Origin: Firmicutes bacterium UBA5486
GTDB lineage: Bacteria; Bacillota; UBA4882; UBA10575
Direction of reading: 5' to 3'
DNA: 6,755 nt
Assembly: GCA_002427045.1 (NCBI GenBank)
Contig: DIPO01000080.1
Coordinates: forward strand, 7,053 to 13,807
In this document: positions 1 through 5,978 of the stretch, one piece after another
Numbering within the stretch: the stretch's first letter is position 1
Layout of the letters: each line of letters starts with the position of its first letter
Notes under the pieces: model-generated
What the model was told of the DNA's origin: nothing
Databases searched by the model: none
What the model saw: only the letters and a program-made list of their open reading frames with translations
Program-made: the position numbers and the translations under genes

Positions 1-1
1 A

Positions 2-76
2 GGCTATCAATATATTGTGCAGGGACAGAAAAAATCAATGACAACGCAAAAAGCCCTATTGATAGCAAAAGTATAA
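2..76 (+). CDS. Possible 3' end of an upstream gene (partial)
   Basis: One plus-strand frame is open from the left edge and ends at TAA 74-76, giving a 24-residue tail that reads GYQYIVQGQKK, then SMTTQKA, then LLIAKV. The stop lies 19 nt before the ddl start, with the ddl ribosome binding site between them, which is the spacing expected of an operon. I do not recognise the peptide. A second frame (starting at base 1) is also open across this stretch, so coding is not certain. The segment contains a 22-bp repeat found again at the right edge, so it may instead be non-coding repeat DNA. The call rests only on the open frame and its position. Confidence 0.25.
   Translation, partial: GYQYIVQGQKKSMTTQKALLIAKV
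35..56 (+). repeat. Left copy of a 22-bp inverted repeat shared with the right edge
   Basis: This segment, beginning TCAATGACAACGC and ending AAAAAGCCC, matches the reverse complement of 6734-6755 at 21 of 22 positions; the one difference is A41 here against G on the other copy. It is preceded at 8-19 by CAATATATTGTG. The right copy is followed, on its own strand, by the near-identical CAATATATAGTG. The two sub-blocks therefore occur in different order at the two ends, as would be seen if each were a piece of a tandem array. A perfect 10-bp dyad, GCTATCAATA (3-12) and TATTGATAGC (57-66), brackets this copy. Identity of the repeat family is unknown. Confidence 0.7.
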
Positions 77-95
77 TAAATGGAGGAAGAGGAGT

Positions 96-1166
96 ATGGG
101 TTTGAGAATGGCGTTAATTTATGGCGGACAGTCTGGGGAACATGAAGTCTCTGTGATGTCTGCCTCTTCTGTGGTTAAGGCGGTAGGAGAAGAAATAGAT
201 GTCTTACCAATCGGAATTACTAAAGATGGCCAATGGATCTCTGGCCTTTCCCCCGAAGAATTAACAGAAAGTGGTAACCTTTTAGTTAGGCCGGTTGGTG
301 ATGTAGATTACTCGATTTTACATAGTCCATCAGGTTTTTTACTTTCTACTTTAAAAGAACAGGTTGACCTTGTTTTCCCTCTTCTTCATGGGCCAATGGG
401 TGAAGATGGTACGATCCAAGGCCTACTTGAATTAGCGGGGATTCCTTATGTTGGAGGAGGAGTAGCTGCCTCTGCAGTAGGAATGGATAAAGCTTTAATG
501 AAAGCCGTATTTTGTCAGCAGGGCCTGCCGGTTGGAGATTACCGGGTTTATCTTAGGAATGAATGGGAAGCAGAACCAGAAAGAATAATCGAGGAGATTG
601 AAGCAGAGCTTGGTTATCCTTGTTTTATTAAACCAGCTAATATGGGATCTAGCGTTGGGATTTCGAAGGCTACTGACCGGCAATCATTGAAAGATGCACT
701 CCAACTGGCCTCTAATTATGACCGGAAGCTGGTAGTTGAGGCTTTTTTGGATGGCCGGGAGGTTGAATGTGCGGTATTAGGTAATGATCATCCGGAAGCT
801 TCGGTTCCAGGAGAGATTATACCTGGAGATGAATTCTATAATTATGAGGATAAGTATATTAAGAATGATTCTAAACTGCTTATTCCGGCACCATTAAACC
901 CGGAAAAAGAGCAAGAGATCAGAGATTTGGCAATCAAGGTTTTTAAAGCAATTGATTGTGCCGGAATGGGCCGGGTTGATTTTTTTGTTTTGAAGAAGGA
1001 TGGCAGGGTAATAGTGAATGAGATTAATACGATTCCGGGATTTACCAGGATTAGTATGTATCCCAAGCTTTGGGAAGCAAGTGGAATAGCCTATCCCCAA
1101 TTGATTAAACGCCTAATTGAATTGGCTTTGGAACGTTATGAGGATAAAATAAGAAATAAGTGCTAA
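96..1166 (+). CDS. ddl: D-alanine--D-alanine ligase
   Basis: This cytoplasmic ATP-grasp enzyme joins two D-alanines to make the dipeptide that MurF adds to the peptidoglycan precursor. The 356-residue length is typical. In order there is the N-terminal GGQSGEHEVS motif (Glu15 matches the N-terminal substrate-binding Glu), HGPMGEDGTIQGLLE, the ATP-grasp segment FIKPANMGSSVGIS, the omega-loop FYNYEDKY, and the C-terminal metal-binding GRVDFF and NEINTIPGFT. A Tyr in the omega-loop is typical of D-Ala-D-Ala ligases; VanA/VanB-type D-lactate ligases differ there, so a resistance ligase is unlikely. The ATG at 96 has GGAGG at 82-86 (9-nt spacing). An internal ATG at 108 is a possible alternative and would start closer to the usual Ddl N-terminus. 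The gene is followed by a strong terminator, so it ends its transcription unit. Confidence 0.96.
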   Translation: MGLRMALIYGGQSGEHEVSVMSASSVVKAVGEEIDVLPIGITKDGQWISGLSPEELTESGNLLVRPVGDVDYSILHSPSGFLLSTLKEQVDLVFPLLHGPMGEDGTIQGLLELAGIPYVGGGVAASAVGMDKALMKAVFCQQGLPVGDYRVYLRNEWEAEPERIIEEIEAELGYPCFIKPANMGSSVGISKATDRQSLKDALQLASNYDRKLVVEAFLDGREVECAVLGNDHPEASVPGEIIPGDEFYNYEDKYIKNDSKLLIPAPLNPEKEQEIRDLAIKVFKAIDCAGMGRVDFFVLKKDGRVIVNEINTIPGFTRISMYPKLWEASGIAYPQLIKRLIELALERYEDKIRNKC

Positions 1167-1194
1167 AGTTCCAATTATAAATCAATAGTAAGAT

Positions 1195-1228
1195 AAAAAA
1201 GTATGCGGTTAATCCGTGTACTTTTTTT
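1195..1228 (+). terminator. Rho-independent terminator after ddl
   Basis: The arms GTATGCGG (1201-1208) and CCGTGTAC (1214-1221) pair over 8 bp with two central G-U pairs around the loop TTAAT. An upstream A6 tract (1195-1200) can pair with the downstream T7 tract (1222-1228), lengthening the stem to about 14 bp. It lies 29 nt past the ddl stop and separates ddl from the hemerythrin gene. Confidence 0.9.
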
Positions 1229-1317
1229 GAAAAATGAAGCTGATGTTATGTGCCGAGATTTTACTTAGAATATAGAGCTCAAGGATGTTAGCGTGTTCTT
1301 GGTAAGGTATGTTAAAA

Positions 1318-1341
1318 AGAGGTAATTTTAGAGGTAATTTT
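1318..1341 (+). repeat. Tandem 12-bp direct repeat upstream of the hemerythrin gene
   Basis: AGAGGTAATTTT occurs twice with no gap (1318-1329 and 1330-1341), 65 to 88 bp before the hemerythrin start and just upstream of its candidate promoter. A period near one helical turn would place both copies on roughly the same DNA face, as is common for activator sites. The core AGGTAATT also occurs as a tandem pair at 5675-5690. No regulator is known for it, so a regulatory role is inference. Confidence 0.45.
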
Positions 1342-1368
1342 GCAGGAAAAGTGAAAATTAGATATAGA
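1340..1368 (+). promoter_or_regulatory. Candidate promoter for hemerythrin-nadE
   Basis: TTGCAG (1340-1345) and TATAGA (1363-1368) are 17 bp apart, the ideal sigma-A spacing, and lie between the ddl terminator and the hemerythrin gene. Each box matches consensus only partly (TTG of the -35, TATA of the -10), so the call is tentative. The -35 overlaps the end of the tandem AGAGGTAATTTT repeat. Confidence 0.35.
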
Positions 1369-1405
1369 TTTAAATCATAATAAGTATAGCCGGAGGTGTA
1401 ATAAA

Positions 1406-1816
1406 ATGGGAATTCAATGGACCCCAGAATTTTCTGTAGGACTGGAAGAGATTGATGAGCAGCATAAAGAATTATTTAACAGAATTAATGTTTTACTAAA
1501 TGCTTGCAACCAGGGACAAGGTAAACAGATTGTGGGTGAGACCATAGATTTTCTGGAGCAGTATGTTAAAAACCATTTTGGTTCTGAAGAAAAACAGATG
1601 ATCAAATTTGCTTATCCAGAATATTTACCGCATAGAAAAGAACATCAGCAGTTTATTGAGAGCTTTTCAGAAATAAAGGAGCGGTTTGAAGAAGATGGTC
1701 CGGGGTTACATATTGTAGTTCTTACTAATAAAATTGTTGTGGATTGGCTGAAAAACCATATAATAATGACTGATACAAAGTTAGGCTCTTTCTTAAAAGG
1801 GAAACTCTCCAAATAA
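1406..1816 (+). CDS. Bacteriohemerythrin
   Basis: This is a soluble four-helix-bundle protein with a non-heme di-iron site that binds O2 reversibly. It is 136 residues, the normal size for a single-domain bacterial hemerythrin, with no signal peptide or membrane segment. All seven expected iron ligands are present: His20 in IDEQHKELF, His57 and Glu61 in HFGSEE, His76 and His80 in HRKEH, and His118 and Asp123 in HIIMTD. The N-terminus also has the usual W-x5-VG-x3-ID pattern. The ATG has GGAGGTG at 1392-1398 (7-nt spacing). nadE starts 44 nt downstream on the same strand with no terminator between, so the two are probably co-transcribed. In anaerobes such proteins are thought to scavenge, deliver or sense O2; which applies here cannot be told from sequence. 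Confidence 0.95.
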   Translation: MGIQWTPEFSVGLEEIDEQHKELFNRINVLLNACNQGQGKQIVGETIDFLEQYVKNHFGSEEKQMIKFAYPEYLPHRKEHQQFIESFSEIKERFEEDGPGLHIVVLTNKIVVDWLKNHIIMTDTKLGSFLKGKLSK

Positions 1817-1860
1817 AAAGATTAAAGTAATTAGCTTAAAGAAAAGTTAGGGGGAACAGC

Positions 1861-3492
1861 ATGAAAATAACAATTGCCCAGCTAAACCCAGTTGTTGGTG
1901 ATGTAGAAGGGAATTTGGAACGGGCAAACAATTTACTATCACAATATGGGGCAGGCTCGGATCTTATAGTCTTTCCCGAACTCTTCCTAACGGGATATCC
2001 TCCTTTGGATCTCTTAGAAAGAAAGTGGTTTCTAAAAAGAGCCGCGGATGCGGTAGATAAATTAATTAGGTATTCAACCAGGTATCCCCAGACCGGGATT
2101 TTAATAGGGGTACCGACTTTTTGTGAAAAAGAGAACGAAAAAAGAATTTATAATTCAGCAATCTTTATTTATCAAGGAAAGGTATTATTAAATCAGCATA
2201 AATCCTTGCTTGCCCCTTATGAGTTATTTGATGAGTCTTACTATTTTAAACCGGCATCTAAAGTATCTACTGTGAAGTTTAAAGGGGAGGTTTTGGGGGT
2301 AACCATTGGCGAGGATTTATGGGGTGATTTATTATGGTCAGAGGGAAAAACCGATCCGCTAAGGGAATTAGCAGGAAAAGTTGATCTGATGCTTAATATT
2401 GCGGCTTTCCCTTTTTACCAAGAAGGGGAAGATACAAGTTATCAGTTAGCCAAGAAATCCGCTTGTAATTTAGGGGTCCCCCTTCTCCAGGTTAAACAGG
2501 TGGGAGCTAATGATCAGTGGATTTTTAGTGGACAAAGCCTGTTTTTTAATGGCCAAGGAGAATTGCTGCTAAGAGCAGATTCCTTTAAAGAAGAGATAAC
2601 TACGATCGATACTAAGGTACAGGTAACAAAGATTGGATATCATCCTTTACCTAAGATGGAAGCAATTCATGATGCTCTGGTACTAGGAATCAAAGATTAT
2701 CTAAAGAAAACGGGTTTTACCAAAGTTGTGCTTGGACTCTCTGGCGGCATTGATTCGGCAGTAGTTTCTGTTTTGGCTGTAGAAGCTTTGGGGAGAGAGA
2801 ATGTGCTTGGCATTGCTATGCCTTCACTTTTTTCTTCGGAGGGCAGTATCGAAGATTCCAGAGCACTTGCAAATAATCTGGGAATAAATTTTAAGGTGAT
2901 TCCGATTTTACCGATTTATGAGGCGTATCTTCAGACCTTAACCCCGTATTTGGAATTGGACCAGAATTCAAGAGATACTACGATAGAGAATATTCAAGCT
3001 AGAATCAGGGGAAATATTTGGATGGCCTTTTCTAATAAATATGGCTATCTGGTTTTGGTACCTAGTAATAAAAGCGAGTTAGCAGTAGGGTATTGCACTC
3101 TTTATGGTGATATGAGTGGAGGATTAAGTGTTATTTCTGATTTACCAAAAACTATAGTATATGAACTGGCAGAGTATATTAATAGAGAAAAGGTAGTGAT
3201 CCCGGAGATGATTATTAAAAAAGCTCCCTCGGCAGAGCTGTACCCTGATCAAGTTGATCAGGATACCCTACCTCCTTATCCGCTTTTAGATCAGGTTTTA
3301 GAATATTACACTGAACAAGGCTGCTCCTTTGAGGAAATTGTGGCTTTAGGCTTTGATCCGGAGACAGTCAAGTGGATTATTAAGTCGGTGAACCGGAATG
3401 AATACAAAAGGAGACAGGCAGTACCGGGGCTTATGGTGATGAGAAACCCCCTTGGCCTTAAACGTAGATTGCCAGTAGCAGCAAAGTTTTAA
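1861..3492 (+). CDS. nadE: NAD+ synthetase, two-domain type, with degenerate glutaminase domain
   Basis: This enzyme adenylates and amidates deamido-NAD to NAD+, the last step of NAD synthesis. The 543 residues comprise an N-terminal nitrilase-like glutaminase domain (about 1-255) and a C-terminal synthetase domain (about 265-540). The synthetase part looks intact: P-loop SGGIDS at 294-299, ENIQARIRG, NKSELAVGYCTLYGDM from residue 403, and a family-typical RRQAVPGL C-terminus. In the glutaminase triad, Glu40 (FPELFLTGYPP) and Lys114 (HKSLL, before LFDE) are kept, but the nucleophile elbow, normally ICEDLW, reads IGEDLW, with Gly150 (codon GGC, 2308-2310) for Cys. Nearby motifs also drift: NASPF is AAFPF, and the VNQVGGQDE type is VKQVGANDQ. 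The frame is intact, so this is not a simple pseudogene. I infer that it uses free ammonia. The ATG follows AGGGGGA (1849-1855). The stop overlaps that of the opposing kinase gene. Confidence 0.93.
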   Translation: MKITIAQLNPVVGDVEGNLERANNLLSQYGAGSDLIVFPELFLTGYPPLDLLERKWFLKRAADAVDKLIRYSTRYPQTGILIGVPTFCEKENEKRIYNSAIFIYQGKVLLNQHKSLLAPYELFDESYYFKPASKVSTVKFKGEVLGVTIGEDLWGDLLWSEGKTDPLRELAGKVDLMLNIAAFPFYQEGEDTSYQLAKKSACNLGVPLLQVKQVGANDQWIFSGQSLFFNGQGELLLRADSFKEEITTIDTKVQVTKIGYHPLPKMEAIHDALVLGIKDYLKKTGFTKVVLGLSGGIDSAVVSVLAVEALGRENVLGIAMPSLFSSEGSIEDSRALANNLGINFKVIPILPIYEAYLQTLTPYLELDQNSRDTTIENIQARIRGNIWMAFSNKYGYLVLVPSNKSELAVGYCTLYGDMSGGLSVISDLPKTIVYELAEYINREKVVIPEMIIKKAPSAELYPDQVDQDTLPPYPLLDQVLEYYTEQGCSFEEIVALGFDPETVKWIIKSVNRNEYKRRQAVPGLMVMRNPLGLKRRLPVAAKF

Positions 3493-4862
3493 ACAGGCTG
3501 GAGTAATTCAGGGAAGGTCAAGGTAAAAACACTACCACTTTCTGGTTCGCTTTTAACTTTTACTTCCCCGCCCATGGCAGTAGTTAGTTCTTTAACAATC
3601 GCCAGTCCCAATCCACTTCCTCCAGTTTGACGAGAACGGGAAGGATCGACCCGGTAAAAACGGTCAAAAATATTGGGAAGATCCTCCTTTTTAATTCCAA
3701 TGCCCTGGTCAGTAATGCTGAATTTTACCCTGTTTTTTTCTTTGATTAATAAAACAAAGATTTTTCCTCCGGGTGGGGAGAATTTAATGGCATTAGTAAA
3801 TAGGTTATTCATTATTTTAGTGATTGCTTCCGGATCACCTTGGATATAAAGGGGTTCGCCGGGGAGGTCAGTGATTATATCCAGGCTTTGTTCTGCAGCT
3901 ACCGGCCGGAATTTTTCCGTTAGGTTACTTAGTGCCAGACTAAGATTTACCGGGAGTGAACGGATATTCTTGAGTAATCCGGTTGAAGAAGCAAGATCCT
4001 GCAGGTCATTAAGGAGCGAAGTCAGGTTCATTACTTCTTCTAAAACAAGAGCGAGTGTTTCTTGGTCCGCCTCTAAGACCCCATCTTGAAAAGCCTCCAG
4101 ATGGCTACGGATAGTGGTAAGCGGAGTCCGTAGTTCATGGGCGGTCTCAGCCAGATAAGTCTTTTTTAATTCTTCTAAGTGTAGCAGCCTCTCAGCCATT
4201 TTATTAAAATCATTGGTTAATTCTCCAAGCTCATCACGGGAAGGATCTCTGGTTTTAGTCTTCAAGTCTCCGGCTGCTAAGCTGGTAACAGCCTGTCTTA
4301 ACTTTTCGAGCCTCCTGATGATCAGAGAATTAGCTCCCCACAGGCCTAGGGCTAAAGCGATAACTCCCAAGAGAAGAATGCTTAAAATAATCGTTCGATT
4401 AATTGATTGTTGAAAGGCCACATCGGCCTGGGTAATTAGTCCGGAAGGATTAGGCCCTAATAACCAAACCCTGCCTACTACTTTGTTTTCTACTACTACC
4501 GGATAGGGTTTGGCATTACGGTTAGAGAGTTCTTTCCGGTGGGAGTGTTTACGCCCCATACCGGGTTGTAAAAGAGTTCTCCCTTGAGTATCTTCTAGAC
4601 TTACTAATGAAGGGTTGAAGAAGAGCAACCGCCTTCCTTCAGGTGAGTTAACCAATTTTCCCCAGTTGCCTGCTAATTGATAGGCTTCCTGTAATACCGA
4701 GAGGAAGTTTTCTGTTTGGGCTTCATAGGATTTGAGCAGGTATTTTTTGAAATTTACATTAAAAGATTTGCTAATTAACCATCCAGTGAGAAGCACTGAA
4801 CCAAGGACTAAAACAACTAAAAAGAGTGAAATCTTCCAGCGGAGACTGGCTTTAAAGCTCAT
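3489..4862 (-). CDS. Membrane sensor histidine kinase (HAMP-HisKA-HATPase)
   Basis: This is the sensor partner of the adjacent response regulator. The 457 residues show a short cytoplasmic start, transmembrane helix 1 (about 11-30), an extracytoplasmic sensor region (about 31-155), transmembrane helix 2 (about 157-182), and HAMP (about 183-235). A HisKA H-box AETAHELRTPLT has the phospho-accepting His242. The ATPase domain carries the N-box NNLFTNAIKFSP (Asn357), G1 box DQGIGI (385-390), F-box FDRFYR and G2 box GGSGLGLAI (414-422). All catalytic boxes are intact. The sensor region has no motif I recognise, so the signal is unknown; the core resembles BaeS/PhoR-type envelope sensors. The ATG overlaps the regulator stop in an ATGA (4859-4862), with GGAGGAGA inside the upstream gene, so translation is coupled. 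The 3' end overlaps nadE by 4 nt. Confidence 0.95.
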   Translation of the reverse strand: MSFKASLRWKISLFLVVLVLGSVLLTGWLISKSFNVNFKKYLLKSYEAQTENFLSVLQEAYQLAGNWGKLVNSPEGRRLLFFNPSLVSLEDTQGRTLLQPGMGRKHSHRKELSNRNAKPYPVVVENKVVGRVWLLGPNPSGLITQADVAFQQSINRTIILSILLLGVIALALGLWGANSLIIRRLEKLRQAVTSLAAGDLKTKTRDPSRDELGELTNDFNKMAERLLHLEELKKTYLAETAHELRTPLTTIRSHLEAFQDGVLEADQETLALVLEEVMNLTSLLNDLQDLASSTGLLKNIRSLPVNLSLALSNLTEKFRPVAAEQSLDIITDLPGEPLYIQGDPEAITKIMNNLFTNAIKFSPPGGKIFVLLIKEKNRVKFSITDQGIGIKKEDLPNIFDRFYRVDPSRSRQTGGSGLGLAIVKELTTAMGGEVKVKSEPESGSVFTLTFPELLQPV

Positions 4863-5563
4863 GATTCTCCTCCTTGTTCTGGAGAGAATTTATATCCTAC
4901 TCCAAAGACAGTCTTAATGTAACGGGGTTTAGCAGGATGGGGTTCTAATTTTTGTCTAAGGTTTTTGATGTGAGCATCAATCGTGCGTTCATATCCCTCG
5001 TAACTAGTTCCTTGAATCTTTTCCAGAAGTGTCTCCCGACGAAAGACTTGTCCAGCATGGGTAGAGAGAACTAAAAGCAACTGGAATTCAGTGGGAGTTA
5101 AATTTAGGCGGTCGCCATCCCGAAAAACTTCGTATTTAAGAGGATCGATTAACAGTCGGCCACGATCGAAAGCTAAAGGTACGTTTTTTTGCCCCTTCGT
5201 TTTTGACCGGCGGAGGAGAGCCATGACCCGTGTTACCAATTCCCTTGGGCTGAAGGGTTTTGTCATATAATCATCGGCTCCAATTTGCAAGCCAAAAATT
5301 CTTTCCTCTTCAGTAGTTAAGGCAGAAAGCATAAGAATGGGAGTCTCGCTTTGCTGGCGGATCTGAGTACAAAGAAGATCCCCAGAAATACTAGGTAACA
5401 TCCGGTCAAGAATAATAAGATCAGGAGGGTTACTTTTAATTTCTTCTAATACTTTAGCTCCATCAGTAACTATTCGGACCTTATAACCCTCTTTTTTTAA
5501 ATAGGCCCGGATAATCTGGGCTACTTTTTCTTCATCTTCGACAATAAGAATGGATTCTTGCAA
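4859..5563 (-). CDS. OmpR/PhoB-family response regulator (BaeR-like)
   Basis: This is a phosphorylation-controlled DNA-binding protein of 234 residues. The receiver domain (about 1-120) has the acidic pair Asp10/Glu11, phospho-acceptor Asp53 (LIILDRMLP), Ser80 (LMLSA) and Lys102 (TKPF). The C-terminal winged helix (about 130-228) includes LTPTEFQLL, the recognition-helix segment ERTIDAHIKNLRQKLE and the wing FGVGYKF. The recognition region resembles that of BaeR, but orthology is not established. The start is a TTG (5563-5561 on the minus strand) supported by AGGAGG at 5576-5571 with 7-nt spacing; no better ATG is available near the conserved N-terminus. The gene is first in a two-gene operon with the kinase. 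Dyads directly upstream (5602-5625 and 5622-5666) are candidate autoregulatory sites. Confidence 0.95.
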   Translation of the reverse strand: MQESILIVEDEEKVAQIIRAYLKKEGYKVRIVTDGAKVLEEIKSNPPDLIILDRMLPSISGDLLCTQIRQQSETPILMLSALTTEEERIFGLQIGADDYMTKPFSPRELVTRVMALLRRSKTKGQKNVPLAFDRGRLLIDPLKYEVFRDGDRLNLTPTEFQLLLVLSTHAGQVFRRETLLEKIQGTSYEGYERTIDAHIKNLRQKLEPHPAKPRYIKTVFGVGYKFSPEQGGES

Positions 5564-5601
5564 AGTATAACCTCCTTCTACCAGATGGCTTGCGCATTAA
5601 A

Positions 5602-5625
5602 AAATGTATAATAATTTGTACATTT
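5602..5625. promoter_or_regulatory. 7-bp dyad upstream of the response regulator (candidate operator)
   Basis: AAATGTA (5602-5608) and TACATTT (5619-5625) form a perfect inverted repeat with a 10-bp spacer, so the half-site centres are 17 bp apart. It sits 39-62 bp before the TTG start of the regulator gene and covers a possible minus-strand -10 (TATACA, 5610-5605), for which no good -35 is seen. The placement suits repression or autoregulation, but the binding protein is unknown. Confidence 0.35.
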
Positions 5626-5666
5626 AACCATAATCTTAGTCTAAACACTATATATTATGGTTAAAT
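5622..5666. repeat. 13-bp perfect inverted repeat
   Basis: ATTTAACCATAAT (5622-5634) and ATTATGGTTAAAT (5654-5666) are exact reverse complements with a 19-nt spacer. There is no T-tract after either arm, so it is a poor intrinsic terminator. It overlaps the right half of the dyad at 5602-5625. It could be a protein site, an RNA stem in the regulator leader, or a short mobile-element relic. Confidence 0.6.
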
Positions 5667-5674
5667 AAAGTCTA

Positions 5675-5690
5675 AGGTAATTAGGTAATT
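5675..5690 (+). repeat. Tandem AGGTAATT repeat
   Basis: AGGTAATT occurs twice head to tail (5675-5682 and 5683-5690) and is followed by TT. The same core occurs in the two tandem copies before the hemerythrin gene (1318-1341) and once inverted at 6700-6707. It is short and AT-rich, so chance is possible. Confidence 0.4.
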
Positions 5691-5705
5691 TTCTTTAGTC
5701 ATTAA

Positions 5706-5822
5706 TCTTCACCTAGCCGAAGCAAGTGAAAGGACGAAAAGATCGGAACTAACTTGCATAGGACGAGCTACGAAAGGCCTTTATTTGTAGAAACGGTAAA
5801 AGGGTGCAGTAGTTCCCGGGAG
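5706..5822 (+). ncRNA. Possible structured RNA (unassigned)
   Basis: This intergenic block is markedly richer in GC than its flanks. It has GNRA-like purine runs (GAAAGG, CGAAAAG, CGAAAGG) and several complementary segments: TTCAC 5708-5712 with GTGAA 5726-5730, GCAAGT 5722-5727 with ACTTGC 5752-5757, CTAC 5768-5771 with GTAG 5787-5790, and GGAACTA 5745-5751 with TAGTTCC 5810-5816. The last pairing starts inside the loop of the GCAAGT hairpin, so it would form a pseudoknot. AGGACGA occurs twice (5731-5737, 5760-5766). I checked it by eye against the common riboswitch cores I know and found no match. No clear promoter precedes it. Strand and function are unproven. Confidence 0.25.
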
Positions 5823-5851
5823 AGCATTATCATCAATTTAAAAACAATGAC

Positions 5852-5872
5852 TTAGGAGAAAACATCTCCTAA
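5852..5872. other. Compact 8-bp hairpin
   Basis: TTAGGAGA (5852-5859) and TCTCCTAA (5865-5872) pair perfectly around the 5-nt loop AAACA. No T-run follows on the plus strand, so it is not a standard terminator. It could end a plus-strand transcript from the structured block upstream or protect an RNA end. It lies 43 bp before the -35 of the downstream promoter. Confidence 0.5.
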
Positions 5873-5914
5873 ATAGCAGTATCATAGAGTAACTACAAAA
5901 AACAAATGACCTTC

Positions 5915-5943
5915 TTGACAAAAGGAAAAAATTGATTTATACT
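5915..5943 (+). promoter_or_regulatory. Sigma-A promoter of the csoR-like/trxA operon
   Basis: The -35 is a perfect TTGACA (5915-5920) and the -10 is TATACT (5938-5943), one mismatch from consensus, with the ideal 17-bp spacer. Transcription should start near 5949-5951, inside the operator that follows. A promoter this strong under an overlapping repressor site fits a tightly repressed, inducible operon. Confidence 0.9.
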
Positions 5944-5946
5944 AAA

Positions 5947-5965
5947 TACCATAGGGGGTATGGTA
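5947..5965. promoter_or_regulatory. CsoR-family operator
   Basis: TACCATAGGGGGTATGGTA is a perfect 7-bp inverted repeat (TACCATA / TATGGTA) around a G5 tract. A short G-tract flanked by AT-rich inverted repeats is the known operator form of the CsoR/RcnR family. It starts 3 bp after the -10, covers the predicted transcription start and touches the ribosome binding site, so binding would block initiation. The gene just downstream encodes a CsoR-family protein, which implies autorepression. Confidence 0.85.
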
Positions 5966-5978
5966 AGGAGGATTGTTA

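Larger units (their letters stand above)
5564..5978. other. 415-bp divergent intergenic region
   Basis: This stretch separates the minus-strand two-component operon from the plus-strand csoR-like operon, and I see no credible coding frame in it. The part next to the regulator (5590-5700) is very AT-rich and holds two overlapping inverted repeats and a tandem AGGTAATT repeat. The middle (5706-5822) is richer in GC, with short complementary segments suggesting a folded RNA. The right part holds a compact hairpin (5852-5872), a consensus promoter (5915-5943) and a CsoR-type operator (5947-5965). It is longer than two simple divergent promoters require. Confidence 0.7.

Noticed and set aside
72..77. 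TATAAT directly upstream of ddl as a promoter -10
   Set aside because: No usable -35 lies 16-18 bp upstream, and the implied start would fall in the ribosome binding site, leaving almost no leader. It also overlaps the stop of the possible upstream reading frame.
96..1166. VanA/VanB-type D-Ala-D-Lac ligase
   Set aside because: The omega-loop reads FYNYEDKY with Tyr, as in ordinary Ddl, and no vanH or vanX partner is nearby.
1861..3492. nadE as a pseudogene
   Set aside because: The 543-residue frame is uninterrupted with normal length, a good ribosome binding site and intact synthetase motifs; only the glutaminase active site is altered.
5706..5822. Known riboswitch, T-box, SRP RNA, tmRNA, RNase P or tRNA
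   Set aside because: None of the diagnostic core sequences I know for these families is present, and no cloverleaf can be drawn.
5622..5872. CRISPR array or toxin-antitoxin pair in the intergenic region
   Set aside because: There are no regularly spaced repeats and no plausible pair of small reading frames with ribosome binding sites.
5973..5978. TTG 5973 as the start of the CsoR-family gene
   Set aside because: It lies one base from the AGGAGG ribosome binding site, too close for initiation; ATG 5979 has ideal spacing.
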